From the NCBI RefSeq assembly GCF_013283875.1, contig NZ_CP054139.1, forward strand, positions 2,356,001-2,420,000: 64,000 nt of DNA, written 5' to 3'. The position numbers were made by a program, and so were the translations under genes. This DNA is from Mucilaginibacter mali. GTDB lineage: Bacteria > Bacteroidota > Bacteroidia > Sphingobacteriales > Sphingobacteriaceae. How positions within the stretch are numbered: the stretch's first letter is position 1; each line of letters opens with the position of its first letter. The notes below the pieces were generated by a model, which was given only the letters and a program-made list of their open reading frames with translations, was not told the DNA's origin and did not search any database. This document shows positions 16,017-25,841 of this stretch, one piece after another.

Positions 16017-17279
16017 TTAATTAACTAATTCCTCTATCGGACTTTCTTCCGCCAGATAGATCATCGTTGATGAATTTTCCCTCCTGAATAACTTATTGGC
16101 CTGTTGTTGCACTTGCTGAGCGGTGACCTTTGTATAACGCTCAGCTTCGTGATTCATCAGTTCGGCGTCGCCAAGCAGTTCAAAAAAGGCCAGGTTCATG
16201 GCCTTATCCAGCAGGCTCATTTCACTAAATACCAGGGTCGATTCGGTTTTGTTCTTCACCTTGGTTAGTTCTTCGGCAGGTACCGGGTTGTTTTTCAGCA
16301 ACTCCAGTTGTTCCCAAATGGCAGCTTCCGCCTCTTCGGTGCTTACCCCTTCTATTGGCTTACCCTCTACAACAAACATCGCTTTATCAATACTACCTGA
16401 TGAATAGGCGCTGATCTCGCTGAATAACTGCCGTTCCTTTATCAGCGTACGATGTAAGCGGGATGAATTACCACGGGCAAGTATATCTGACAGCAGATCG
16501 GTAACATAATAACTATCCGATGCGCGCTCATCGGCCTGGAAGGCTACATAAACCGAGTTTAACGGTACTTTACCGGTAACTACCTCACGACGTTCGTCGG
16601 TTTGTTCGGGTTCCTGTGGCAAGTCGCGGTGGTACTTCTCGCCGGCAGGTATCGGGCCGAACCATTTTTCGGCCATTTGCTTTATATCTTCGGTTTTGAT
16701 GTTACCCCCTACTACCATAATGGCATTTTGCGGGTTATAATGCTTTTTAAAGAAGGCTTTTACAGCATCGATCTGTGCATCTTCAATATGTTCCAGCTTT
16801 TCGCCGATGGTGGCCCAGCGGTACGGGTGTTTTTTATAAACCAGCGGACGCAACTTCAGCCAAACATCGCCATAAGGCTGATTAAGGTAGCGCTGCTTAA
16901 ACTCCTCCATCACCACGTTGCGTTGCACCTCAAGGCTTTTCTCGCTAAAGGCCAGGCTCAGCATGCGGTCGCTTTCCAGCCAAAAAGCGGTTTCCAGGTT
17001 CTCGGCGGGCAGGGTGATGTAGTAGTTGGTAATATCGTTACTGGTAAAAGCGTTGTTCTCGCCCCCTACACGTTGCAAAGGTTCATCATAACTGGGGATG
17101 TTGACCGATCCGCCGAACATCAAATGCTCGAACAAATGCGCAAAGCCGGTTTGTTCCGGTTCTTCATCGCGGGCGCCCACATCATATAATATATTCAGTA
17201 CAGCCATCGGCGTGGTATCATCTTCATGAACCAGTACACGCAGGCCGTTATTTAGTGTAAATCGGTTGAATTTAACCAT
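16017..17279 (-). CDS. M16 family zinc metallopeptidase
   Basis: 420 aa with the inverted zinc motif HLFEH (His48, Glu51, His52) and the distal Glu in the VVMEEFKQRY helix near 130. Processing-protease/PqqL-like fold. No signal peptide is evident, so likely cytoplasmic. First gene of the two-gene M16 operon; a TACATTTG box lies 24 bp upstream. Confidence 0.92.
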   Translation of the reverse strand: MVKFNRFTLNNGLRVLVHEDDTTPMAVLNILYDVGARDEEPEQTGFAHLFEHLMFGGSVNIPSYDEPLQRVGGENNAFTSNDITNYYITLPAENLETAFWLESDRMLSLAFSEKSLEVQRNVVMEEFKQRYLNQPYGDVWLKLRPLVYKKHPYRWATIGEKLEHIEDAQIDAVKAFFKKHYNPQNAIMVVGGNIKTEDIKQMAEKWFGPIPAGEKYHRDLPQEPEQTDERREVVTGKVPLNSVYVAFQADERASDSYYVTDLLSDILARGNSSRLHRTLIKERQLFSEISAYSSGSIDKAMFVVEGKPIEGVSTEEAEAAIWEQLELLKNNPVPAEELTKVKNKTESTLVFSEMSLLDKAMNLAFFELLGDAELMNHEAERYTKVTAQQVQQQANKLFRRENSSTMIYLAEESPIEELVN

Positions 17280-17303
17280 GTATCTGTGTTAAAAAATAGT
17301 GAA

Positions 17304-17311
17304 CAAATGTA
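17304..17311 (-). promoter_or_regulatory. -7 box of the M16 operon
   Basis: Minus-strand TACATTTG matches TAnnTTTG, 24 bp before the start codon. Confidence 0.5.
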
Positions 17312-17412
17312 AGGAAAGTAGGCAAGTACACAAGTTTATAAAGGAATAAAGGAAAGTGAAATGACAACGGGATACGATACCGGAATATCCTTATGTATAT
17401 TGCAATAAAAAT

Positions 17413-17982
17413 ATGGATAATACCGAACTGATAGAGAAACTGGCAAACACCATGGGCAAAACCAAAGTGCTGAAGCTAAGCAATATGCTGGCCGAAGATA
17501 ACTTCGATATCGCGCAGTTGATAGGCCTTACCTTTCATCCCGAAAAAGTGATCGGTTTCCGTGCTGCCTGGTTGTTAGAAAATATGTATCCGCAAGATCA
17601 GGATAGTTTTATTCCGCACATCCCTTTGCTCGTCAGCAAGTTTAAAGAAGTTACAAACCCCAGTTGCCAGCGGCATTATGCTAAAATACTAATGCAGTTA
17701 ACAGATCGTAAAGCCCCTAAAACCATTAAGGAAAAAATAGCGGAAACAAACCTTGAACCGGCAATTGAACAATGCTTTGACTGGCTAATAGATCCTGAAG
17801 TATTGGTTGCCGTAAAGGTACATGCGGCTGAAGCTTTATTTAACGTACGCATGCGTTACACATGGATAAATGACGAACTACCCGAGCAATTGCAATTCCT
17901 GATGCGCGACGGTACTATGGCCATACAAACAAGGGGCAAACGCCTGTTAAGTCAACTGAAGCCTGTAAAAAAGGCCTGGTAA
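17413..17982 (+). CDS. HEAT-like helical protein of unknown function
   Basis: 189 aa, helical throughout, with repeated helix pairs (VIGFRAAWLLENMY, QRHYAKILMQLTD, VAVKVHAAEALFNVR) like armadillo/HEAT repeats. No catalytic motif and no signal peptide. It probably acts as a protein-binding scaffold; partners are unknown. Divergent from the M16 operon. Confidence 0.65.
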   Translation: MDNTELIEKLANTMGKTKVLKLSNMLAEDNFDIAQLIGLTFHPEKVIGFRAAWLLENMYPQDQDSFIPHIPLLVSKFKEVTNPSCQRHYAKILMQLTDRKAPKTIKEKIAETNLEPAIEQCFDWLIDPEVLVAVKVHAAEALFNVRMRYTWINDELPEQLQFLMRDGTMAIQTRGKRLLSQLKPVKKAW

Positions 17983-18017
17983 TCAACAGGTGTTTGCCCT
18001 TCTCTTATCGGCTAAAA

Positions 18018-18362
18018 TTAAGCCGTGGGCCTGTCAGACCCGTGCAAATTTTTACTTACCTGGTAATGATGCAATTTGGCTTGCACGGCCGAATCGCTAT
18101 CATCGGCATAAGTACCGTAGGCGTTTACTAACGCTCCTTTAAGATTATACTTTGGCGATGATATGGCATACAGGATAGACATATCCGAGGGATTGCTTGC
18201 CCCCTCAAAACGGTAAAATTCATCTATTTCAAAATCCTCGGCACCCATATGTACGTCGGCCGATTTATCGTCGATGGTATTACCGTCCATACTTAAATTG
18301 GCGGTATACCCTCTTTTATTCAGGTCGTTTAAAGCATCGACCAATGTTTCGTAGTTTTTCAT
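18018..18362 (-). CDS. Small conserved protein (often mislabelled phosphoribosylpyrophosphate synthetase)
   Basis: 114 aa, acidic. The pattern YETLVDALNDLNKRGYTANL then FEIDEFYRFEGASNPSD and SILYAISS is familiar from Bacteroidota proteins carrying a PRPP-synthetase label. It has no PRPP-binding or ATP motif and is far too short for Prs, so that label is not supported. Function unknown. It lies 64 bp downstream of the truncated last permease and could be read from the array transcript. Confidence 0.65.
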   Translation of the reverse strand: MKNYETLVDALNDLNKRGYTANLSMDGNTIDDKSADVHMGAEDFEIDEFYRFEGASNPSDMSILYAISSPKYNLKGALVNAYGTYADDSDSAVQAKLHHYQVSKNLHGSDRPTA

Positions 18363-18426
18363 GGCTCTGATATTTTAGGTTAATAGATGTTTCTATTTAA
18401 TTAACCTTTTTACAGGGCCTGTTGTT

Positions 18427-20709
18427 TTAATAAATAGTCATTGCATACCAGGCAATGGGTAGCGAAATGATAGCAGCAACCAGTACTAACTTTAAAAAAT
18501 CCTTTGATAATTCTAACACGATTTGTGGCACGCTGGCACCTAATACCTTACGTACACCTATCTCCTTAAAACGTTGCGAAATAGTAAAGGCCGATAAGCC
18601 GAACAAGCCTAAGCAGGCGATAAATATGGCTATGCAGGCAAATATGGTGAAAAGGCTGCCCTGCAATTGTTCGCTGTTATAAAGCTGTTCAAACTTTTTA
18701 TCCATAAACGTATAATCAAAGGGCACCTCAGGCAGGTAATGATGCCAGGTGGTTTCGATGGTGCTGATGGCCGACCGCATATTGTTACCATCGACCTTGA
18801 TGGACAGGTTATTATAATAGCCCTGTGCCGGCAAGGTAAGCAACAGCGGGATAATTTTTTGATGCAGGGATTCGAAGTGAAAATCGTTCATCACCCCTAT
18901 TACCTTACCTTTAACGCGCCCATACATCATATCCTTACCTATAGCATTTTGCGCGTTTTTCCAGCCCAGCATTTGCACCGCGGCTTCGTTAATTATAAAG
19001 TTTGAAGTATCGCTTACATAGCTACGCGAGAAATTGCGTCCGGCATCAATATGGATACCATACGCCGGGATAAAACCATAGTCGGCGGTAACATATTTCA
19101 AATCGAGTTTGATAGGTTGCAGGGAATCGCCCTGCATTACAGAAGCGTTCTGATCATCCAGCAAGCGCCCGGAGGGTACGCGCGATGACCGGCCAGCCTC
19201 TTTTATAGCAGGGTTCTTGAGCAGTTCATCCCTGAAGGAATCGAAAGATGGATTTAAACTGCGATAGTAACCCATATTCAACACATAATCCTTATTAAAG
19301 CCAAGCGATTTGTTTTGGATAAACTGCAATTGCTGAAATACAACCGTAGTGGCCACAATAAGTACAATGGAAATAGAAAACTGCAATACCACCAGTACTT
19401 TACGGAATGACAAGCCGCCGGCCCCGGTTTTTATCAGCCCCTTTAATACGCGTACCGGTTTAAACGACGACATGAACATGGCCGGGTATATCCCACTAAT
19501 TAAACCAACGATAAATGGCATGGCGATGATAAATCCTAATATCTTCCAGTTCAGCAAACTAAATATCGACAGTGTTAAGCCAGATACCTTATTAATGTAT
19601 GGCAAAGTCAATGCCGATATAATTATGGCCAATACTAAAGCTATCCAGGTGATGAGTACAGACTCGCTTAAAAACTGCCGGATGATCTCCTTCTGTTGCG
19701 CGCCGACCACTTTCCGGATGCCGATCTCCTTAGCGCGCAGCATAGAGCGGGCAGTCGACAGGTTCATGTAGTTGATACAGGCGATCAGTAATATAAACAG
19801 GGCGATGACCGAAAAGATATATACCCGGGTGATATCTCCGTTGTTTTCGATCTCATCATCCAGGTGCGAGCGCAGGTGTATATCGGTCAGTTTTTGCAGG
19901 GTAAGCTGGGTAACATTTGATGTTTTGATGTTGGGCGGCATCCCGTTAAAGTGTACATACTTATCAAGAAACCAGCTTAACTGCGAGCCGACTCTTTCGG
20001 CATTGGCCCCCTTTGGAAAAAGCAGGTAAGTATAAAAGGAATTATTACCGAAGTTGGTGCGTAACTGCTTTTCGCCATACACTAACGAATCTTTTAAAGT
20101 GTTGAACGAGATCAGTATTTCGGGATGCATGTGCGCATTGACCGGGAAAGGTTTAAATACGCCGGTAACCTTATACTCGTGCTTATTGTTATCCAGCGCT
20201 ATGGTTTTATCGATTGGATCAGCATCGCCAAAGTACTTATGGGCCATGGCTTCGGTCAGCATCACGGTGTAAGGCTCATTCAGCGCTGTGCGTGAGTCGC
20301 CTTTGGTTACATCAAGACTGAATACACTGGTAAAGTTCTCATCGGCGCAAAAGGCATTATTCTCATTAAATACCTTTTCCTTATAGTGCACCACGGTAGA
20401 TCCGTTAGGCAGCACCCGCGTCATCTTCTCTATATCGGGAAATGCAGTTTGCAACAAAGGCCCGAAAGGTGGCGCCACCGCACTCAGGTGCAGCGATTCT
20501 ACTCCTTGCTGCGTATAGAATATCCGGGTAACACGATAGGTACGATCAGCCTTTTCGTTGAATTTATCGTAGCTTAATTCGTTAAAAATATAGGTAATGA
20601 TCAGCAGGCAACAAGCCAGGCCAACCGTTAAACCAAAGATATTAATGAACGATATAAACTTATGCCTCGTGATATTTCGCCAGGCACTGCGCAGGTAATT
20701 TTTGATCAT
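18427..20709 (-). CDS. Double-FtsX (MacB-like) ABC permease 1, C-terminally truncated
   Basis: 760 aa. It has the N-terminal helix (MIKNYLRSAWRNI), first periplasmic domain, first FtsX core (RAKEIGIRKVVGAQQKEIIR), second periplasmic domain and the start of the second FtsX core (FKEIGVRKVLGASVPQIV), but stops at WYAMTIY. The eight paralogues continue about 45 residues further with a last membrane helix and the NPVKSLRSE tail. The DNA past the stop does not encode the missing part, so the end was deleted rather than frameshifted. Whether it still folds is uncertain; it is the promoter-distal end of the array. Confidence 0.85.
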   Translation of the reverse strand: MIKNYLRSAWRNITRHKFISFINIFGLTVGLACCLLIITYIFNELSYDKFNEKADRTYRVTRIFYTQQGVESLHLSAVAPPFGPLLQTAFPDIEKMTRVLPNGSTVVHYKEKVFNENNAFCADENFTSVFSLDVTKGDSRTALNEPYTVMLTEAMAHKYFGDADPIDKTIALDNNKHEYKVTGVFKPFPVNAHMHPEILISFNTLKDSLVYGEKQLRTNFGNNSFYTYLLFPKGANAERVGSQLSWFLDKYVHFNGMPPNIKTSNVTQLTLQKLTDIHLRSHLDDEIENNGDITRVYIFSVIALFILLIACINYMNLSTARSMLRAKEIGIRKVVGAQQKEIIRQFLSESVLITWIALVLAIIISALTLPYINKVSGLTLSIFSLLNWKILGFIIAMPFIVGLISGIYPAMFMSSFKPVRVLKGLIKTGAGGLSFRKVLVVLQFSISIVLIVATTVVFQQLQFIQNKSLGFNKDYVLNMGYYRSLNPSFDSFRDELLKNPAIKEAGRSSRVPSGRLLDDQNASVMQGDSLQPIKLDLKYVTADYGFIPAYGIHIDAGRNFSRSYVSDTSNFIINEAAVQMLGWKNAQNAIGKDMMYGRVKGKVIGVMNDFHFESLHQKIIPLLLTLPAQGYYNNLSIKVDGNNMRSAISTIETTWHHYLPEVPFDYTFMDKKFEQLYNSEQLQGSLFTIFACIAIFIACLGLFGLSAFTISQRFKEIGVRKVLGASVPQIVLELSKDFLKLVLVAAIISLPIAWYAMTIY

Positions 20710-20713
20710 ATAT

Positions 20714-20809
20714 CCCTCCTAACCTCCCCTTTGTGGAGGAATTTAAATTGTTAATGATAAATACAATACCCTCTATTTCTATCCCTCCCCAAAGGGGAGG
20801 TTAGGAGGG
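20714..20809. repeat. CCTCC-family inverted repeat, permease 2/1 junction
   Basis: CCCTCCTAACCTCCCCTTTG has an exact 20-bp reverse complement 56 bp later. The right arm also folds on itself (CCTCCCC-aaa-GGGGAGG), so alternative structures are possible. Confidence 0.85.
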
Positions 20810-20810
20810 G

Positions 20811-23267
20811 TTATTCGCTCCGCAAACTCTTTACCGGATTCGCTACCGCCGCCTTAACGGTCTGAAAACTCAATGTAAACAGCGTGGCCACCACCATTAC
20901 CCCGCCACCTAAAATAAATATCCACCAACTGATGGACGTATGATCGGCAAAGTTTTGCATCCATTTGTGCATGGCATAATAGGCCACGGGGCTAACTAAT
21001 ACAAAAGCAAGAAGGATCAGCCATAATAACTCGGCCGATAGCAAAGCTACAATTTGCGTTACCGACGCACCCAGCACCTTGCGCACTCCTATCTCCTTGG
21101 TGCGTTGGCCAGTGGTATATATTGCCAGGCCCAGCATCCCAAGGCAACTGATCAGGATGGAAAGACCCGTAGCCCATGATAGCAACGTGGATGTTTGTTG
21201 TTCGCTCTCATAAAAACGAGCAATGCTTTCATCAAAAAAATGATATTCAAAATCGTCTTCAGGGTAAACGCTTTTCCAGGCTTTTTCTAAGCCGGCAATC
21301 GCTGTCTTCCATTCGTTACCTCCAGCGGTTTGCGGCTTTAGGGCAATGTGAAAGGTACGGTTCCAAAACTTCCGCTCTCCCGGGTGTAAAATGGCGAGCG
21401 GTTTTATCACCGAGCGTAAGGACTTTTGATGAAAATCTGCCACTACACCTACGATCTCCTTCTGCTTTTCAAAATGCAATATCCGTTTACCAACAGCATC
21501 GTTTGGATTGCGGAAGCCTAATAGTTTAGCATATGTATTATTGATTATTAAACCGGTAGAACTGTCCTGATCGGCCAAATTATGCCCGGCCAATAGTTTC
21601 AGGTGATAAACCTTCAGGTAATTTGCATCACCATATTTTTGTTCGAGATCCATCTTGATCTCCTTTTTGCCATCGTTATAAACCGCCACAGTACTTTGCG
21701 CGCCGCCAGACGATGGCGGGTTCCCACCAACGCTGATCATTTCAATCTGCGGTAGTTGCCGCACTAAATCCATAAACACCGGCTGCTTATTGGTAAGCAT
21801 TAGTTTGGTTGGCGTAGACAGGTAAACAATAGCATCTTTTTTAAAGCCCAGATCCTTGTTCAGCATGTAATGGATCTGTTTGCTTACCAGAATGGTGGCC
21901 ATGATAAAAAACTGGGCGATAACAAACTGGGTTACCGTTAACGATTTTCGCAACACCGCGTTACGCGTTTTGTTGCTATTGCTTTGCGCCTGGTTTTTTA
22001 ATACACTCACCGGTTTATATCCTGATAATATTAACGATGGATAAAAGCCTGATAATAAACTAACCACAAGTGTTAACAATAGCAGAAATACAATTAAATT
22101 AGGTTGCTGCAACAGGCTAAACTCCACACCCGGCGGAATAAAACCTGCAAACAGCTTCAAAATAACAGGCGTTAACCCAACTGATATGATAACCGCAAAA
22201 AGGGTGATCAGGAAAGTTTCGCTAAGAAACTGGAAGATGAGTTGACGGCGATTACTGCCCAAAGTTTTGCGGATGCCTATTTCCTTTGCCCTTTGCGATG
22301 CCTGTGCTGTGGTAAGGTTAATAAAATTGATACAGCCCAGTAACAACAGGAACACGGCTATACCTAATAAGCCATAAAGTGTTGTCTTATCTGCCGATCG
22401 AACATTATCAAAATTGTAATACTTGTTATCAAAATGCAGGTCGCTTAGTTTTTCAAGCATCAGGTCTTCGCTATTACCCGGGCGGGGCTTATCGTGCTTG
22501 TGCAGCATCGTGGTAAGTGCCTTGTTTACAGCAGCAGGTTCAGCGGCTTCACCCAGCTTTACAAACAATTGCGATTGCGAGTTCACATTGTTCCATTGCA
22601 TCCTGAAGTTATCCTTCAAAATACTGTTGGTTAACCCGGTATTGTACGAGATGAAATCGTGAAAAACAAAATCGCTATGCTCTTTAAAAGGTTCAACAAT
22701 ACCGGTTACGGTGGTTTTTATCGAATCATCGTATATCACCTGGCGGCCGATAACCTGATCGTAAGATAGTTTGGGGAAATATCCTTTAGCCTGGTTGGTA
22801 GTTAATACCACCTGGTTGGGTTGATTAAGCGATGTTTTAGCCGAGCCTTTTAACCATGTATAGTTAAACATGGCAAAATACCTTTCATCGGCACAGATCA
22901 TTTGCCCATCGTTCTTAATGGTTTTTGGCGCGTTAAATTCATTGTTAACAACAACCTTGGTATCGTACATGGTAAAAAACGGTGCGGACATAACTATACC
23001 CGGCACTTCTTTTATCACAGCATCACCGGCAGGCGTGGGCACACCACTATTGTAACCCGGTTCGCCCTGAAACGAGAAATTGGTAACGATACGATAGATC
23101 CTGTCGCCATCCTTATGAAACTTATCGAAAGTAAGGTCAAAATGCGCGATCAGGTAGATCACTATCGAGGCACTGATACCTATTGATAAACCAATTATAT
23201 TAATAAACGTAAATAGCTTATGCCTCCAAAAGCTGCGAAATGCTGTTTTAAAATAGTTTTTTATCAT
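20811..23267 (-). CDS. Double-FtsX (MacB-like) ABC permease 2
   Basis: 818 aa, among the longest of the array; the extra length lies in the periplasmic domains. First FtsX core has RAKEIGIRKTLGSNRRQLI, second has TKEIGVRKVLGASVTQIV; ends ANPVKSLRSE. The first half shows a long hydrophilic periplasmic stretch with an unusual number of Asn/Lys residues. Start ATG preceded by no Shine-Dalgarno sequence. Likely uses the single ATPase encoded upstream at 40862-41539. Confidence 0.9.
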   Translation of the reverse strand: MIKNYFKTAFRSFWRHKLFTFINIIGLSIGISASIVIYLIAHFDLTFDKFHKDGDRIYRIVTNFSFQGEPGYNSGVPTPAGDAVIKEVPGIVMSAPFFTMYDTKVVVNNEFNAPKTIKNDGQMICADERYFAMFNYTWLKGSAKTSLNQPNQVVLTTNQAKGYFPKLSYDQVIGRQVIYDDSIKTTVTGIVEPFKEHSDFVFHDFISYNTGLTNSILKDNFRMQWNNVNSQSQLFVKLGEAAEPAAVNKALTTMLHKHDKPRPGNSEDLMLEKLSDLHFDNKYYNFDNVRSADKTTLYGLLGIAVFLLLLGCINFINLTTAQASQRAKEIGIRKTLGSNRRQLIFQFLSETFLITLFAVIISVGLTPVILKLFAGFIPPGVEFSLLQQPNLIVFLLLLTLVVSLLSGFYPSLILSGYKPVSVLKNQAQSNSNKTRNAVLRKSLTVTQFVIAQFFIMATILVSKQIHYMLNKDLGFKKDAIVYLSTPTKLMLTNKQPVFMDLVRQLPQIEMISVGGNPPSSGGAQSTVAVYNDGKKEIKMDLEQKYGDANYLKVYHLKLLAGHNLADQDSSTGLIINNTYAKLLGFRNPNDAVGKRILHFEKQKEIVGVVADFHQKSLRSVIKPLAILHPGERKFWNRTFHIALKPQTAGGNEWKTAIAGLEKAWKSVYPEDDFEYHFFDESIARFYESEQQTSTLLSWATGLSILISCLGMLGLAIYTTGQRTKEIGVRKVLGASVTQIVALLSAELLWLILLAFVLVSPVAYYAMHKWMQNFADHTSISWWIFILGGGVMVVATLFTLSFQTVKAAVANPVKSLRSE

Positions 23268-23269
23268 TT

Positions 23270-23344
23270 ATTGGGTCATTGGTCAATAATCATTAATCAT
23301 TGGTCTAAGCATTTACACTAATCACCATTGACCAATGACTAATT
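23270..23344. repeat. TTGGTCATTGGTC-family inverted repeat, permease 3/2 junction
   Basis: ATTGGGTCATTGGTCAAT on the left and ATTGACCAATGACTAATT on the right form an imperfect hairpin; the phrase CATTGGTC is repeated within the arm. The only instance of this family in the window. Confidence 0.7.
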
Positions 23345-23349
23345 ACAGG

Positions 23350-25740
23350 TTATTCACTTCTTAAACTTCTCACCGGGTTAGCTATCGCCGCTTTAATTGA
23401 TTGGAAACTAATAGTAACAAAGGCTATTAAAACTGCCACACCGCCAGCTACTGCCAGTATCCACCATTGCATATTTACCCGGTATGCAAAATCCTGCAGC
23501 CATTTTTGCATTACAAACCAGGCAATTGGTGATGCGATCAATATGGCGATGAGCACCAGCTTTATAAATTCCATCGACAGCATATTTACAATGGTTGATA
23601 CGCTGGCGCCTAAAACCTTACGGATACCGATCTCTTTATTACGTTGCTCGGCAGCATAGGCAGCCAACCCGAACAATCCTAAACAGGCAATTAAAATAGC
23701 CAGCGTGCTGAACGATATGAATAGTTGCCCTACACGCTGCTCCGACCGGTAAGTGGCATCAAAATCCTCGTCCATAAATGAATAAGTGAACTGCTGATTG
23801 GGCGAAAGGCCTTTCCACTTATCCTTCATCTGTGCCATCAGGGCGGTCAAATTAGCTGTTTTTATTTTGGCGGTTATGGCGCCCCTGTCTTCGTTATAAA
23901 CCAAAGCAACAGGCTTGATGGTATTCTTTAACGAACTGTAGTTAAAATCCTTAACCACACCTACAATATGATAAGCCTGCAGGCCAAAGCTAAACCGATA
24001 AACGGTTTTATTCAACGAATCTTTAAAACCAAAGCGTTTTACAAAAGCCTCGTTCACAATAATGGCCGATGAATCTGTAGCCAGCTGATCTGAAAAATTA
24101 CGACCTGCAATCAGTTTTATGCCCAAGGTATTGATATAATCAGCATCTACAGGCCAAAAGTCTGAAAGCACATCTTGTTTAATATCAATTGGCAGTTGCG
24201 GAAACAGGCCCGTAATATTGCGTTCGTCGCCTGTTGGCAAATAGGTCGACATGGTGGCGTTGATGACACCAGGCAATTGCTTTATTTCTTGTTTTAACAA
24301 TTTTGCCTGCTTGCCCAACGCATTGGTGTTTTTGATCACCAGCATCTGGTCGCGGTTAAAGCCCAGGTTTTTGTTTTGAATATAATGTAGTTGGTTGTAA
24401 ATAACCAGCGTACCCACTATCAGGAAGATAGATATCGAAAACTGGAAGACCACCAGGAAACTACGCAAAAATCCGCCTTTAAACCCGGCAGATAATTTAC
24501 CTTTCAACACTTCAATTGGCTGAAATGCCGACAGGAAAAACGCCGGGTACGAACCGGCCAGTAAACCAATTACCAGTACCATTACTATTAATGATGGCAT
24601 CAGCCACAGCATTGTGCCGGTGGTAAATGCCAGGTTCTTAAACGCCACCTGGTTAAACAGTGGCATTAATAACCAGGCAAGTACAAGGGCAATAATTGTT
24701 GATATTAGTGTAACAAGGATGGATTCGGTTAAAAACTGGGCCATTAAATATTTACGGGCTGAACCTAATACTTTGCGCACCCCAACTTCTTTGGCACGGG
24801 TTGATGACCGGGCAGTAGACAGGTTCATAAAATTAACGCAGGCTATAAGTAATATAAAGGCGGCTATCAGCGAAAAAATGTACACGTATTGCATACTGCC
24901 ACGCTCCATTAGGTCGTACTGGCTATTGCTGCGCAAATGCAGATCGAGCAGAGGTGTTAAGGTATAAAACAGGTAATTACCGTTGGTATGCATCGATGCA
25001 GGGTAGTTCTTATAGGCGATGGCCTGCATCTGATCCTGTATACTTTTCAGGTTCGCGCCAGGTTTTAATAATACGTAGGTATGCACACCACCGTAACCCC
25101 ATCCCCCGGCTTTGTATTCGGGGATGGATGAATAGGATAAAAATATGTCGTAGTTAAAGTGCGATTGCGCCGGAACATCCTTTATCACAGCGGTAATTTT
25201 ATACTGGCTGGTATCATTAATGGTTAAAATCTTACCAACGGCATCTGCATTATTGAAATATTTTTTGGCGATGCCTTCACTAATTACAGCAGTGTGCGGT
25301 TCATTCAAGTCGGGTTTGCCGCTTATGACCGGCAGCGTAAACACATCAAAAGTGGACGATTGGGTATAAACGATCTTTTTCTCCTGCACATTATTCAACC
25401 CCTTCCGTACAAAAAACTTTTGCGGCGACAAGAACAATGAGTTTACCGGGATAAAACTCGCGGTTTTTTCCACCTCGGGGAAGTTACTCATCAACTGCAT
25501 CCATGGTTTCTCTGCACCGGCGAACGATTGCAGGTTAGCGTTCAGGTTGGCTGTTGATGTAATGCGAAATATTCTGCCGGCTTTGGTATTGTATTTATCG
25601 TAGCTTAATTCATCGGCCACATAAAATACAATTAACAAACAGGTGGCAATGCCAACCGACAGGCCCAAAATGTTGATAGCCGTAAAGCCCTTATTCCTTT
25701 TAAGGTTACGGTAAGCTGTTTTGATGTAGTTTTTGATCAT
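23350..25740 (-). CDS. Double-FtsX (MacB-like) ABC permease 3
   Basis: 796 aa; ends ANPVRSLRSE. First core TRAKEVGVRKVLGSARKYLM, second NKEIGIRKVLGASVSTIV. The YFNNADAVGKIL segment and VVGVVKDFNYSSL mark the two MacB-type periplasmic domains. Full length with all eight predicted helices, so expected functional. Confidence 0.9.
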   Translation of the reverse strand: MIKNYIKTAYRNLKRNKGFTAINILGLSVGIATCLLIVFYVADELSYDKYNTKAGRIFRITSTANLNANLQSFAGAEKPWMQLMSNFPEVEKTASFIPVNSLFLSPQKFFVRKGLNNVQEKKIVYTQSSTFDVFTLPVISGKPDLNEPHTAVISEGIAKKYFNNADAVGKILTINDTSQYKITAVIKDVPAQSHFNYDIFLSYSSIPEYKAGGWGYGGVHTYVLLKPGANLKSIQDQMQAIAYKNYPASMHTNGNYLFYTLTPLLDLHLRSNSQYDLMERGSMQYVYIFSLIAAFILLIACVNFMNLSTARSSTRAKEVGVRKVLGSARKYLMAQFLTESILVTLISTIIALVLAWLLMPLFNQVAFKNLAFTTGTMLWLMPSLIVMVLVIGLLAGSYPAFFLSAFQPIEVLKGKLSAGFKGGFLRSFLVVFQFSISIFLIVGTLVIYNQLHYIQNKNLGFNRDQMLVIKNTNALGKQAKLLKQEIKQLPGVINATMSTYLPTGDERNITGLFPQLPIDIKQDVLSDFWPVDADYINTLGIKLIAGRNFSDQLATDSSAIIVNEAFVKRFGFKDSLNKTVYRFSFGLQAYHIVGVVKDFNYSSLKNTIKPVALVYNEDRGAITAKIKTANLTALMAQMKDKWKGLSPNQQFTYSFMDEDFDATYRSEQRVGQLFISFSTLAILIACLGLFGLAAYAAEQRNKEIGIRKVLGASVSTIVNMLSMEFIKLVLIAILIASPIAWFVMQKWLQDFAYRVNMQWWILAVAGGVAVLIAFVTISFQSIKAAIANPVRSLRSE

Positions 25741-25753
25741 TACACTTCGTTTT

Positions 25754-25838
25754 AGTCCGGAAGTCGGTAAAGACCGAAAGTCCGGAAGAATATAGCCTGG
25801 TATCTTCCGGACTTTCGGTCTTTACCGACTTCCGGACT
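25754..25838. repeat. Perfect 36-bp inverted repeat, permease 4/3 junction
   Basis: AGTCCGGAAGTCGGTAAAGA followed by CCGAAAGTCCGGAAGA is repeated exactly in reverse complement after a 13-nt loop. By eye there is no mismatch in 36 bp. Also internally repetitive (AGTCCGGAAG occurs at both ends of an arm). Confidence 0.9.
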
Positions 25839-25841
25839 TTC

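Noticed and set aside
18018..18362. Small gene called phosphoribosylpyrophosphate synthetase
   Set aside because: 114 aa with no PRPP loop or ATP-binding motif; the common database label for such proteins appears wrong, so only a neutral description is given.
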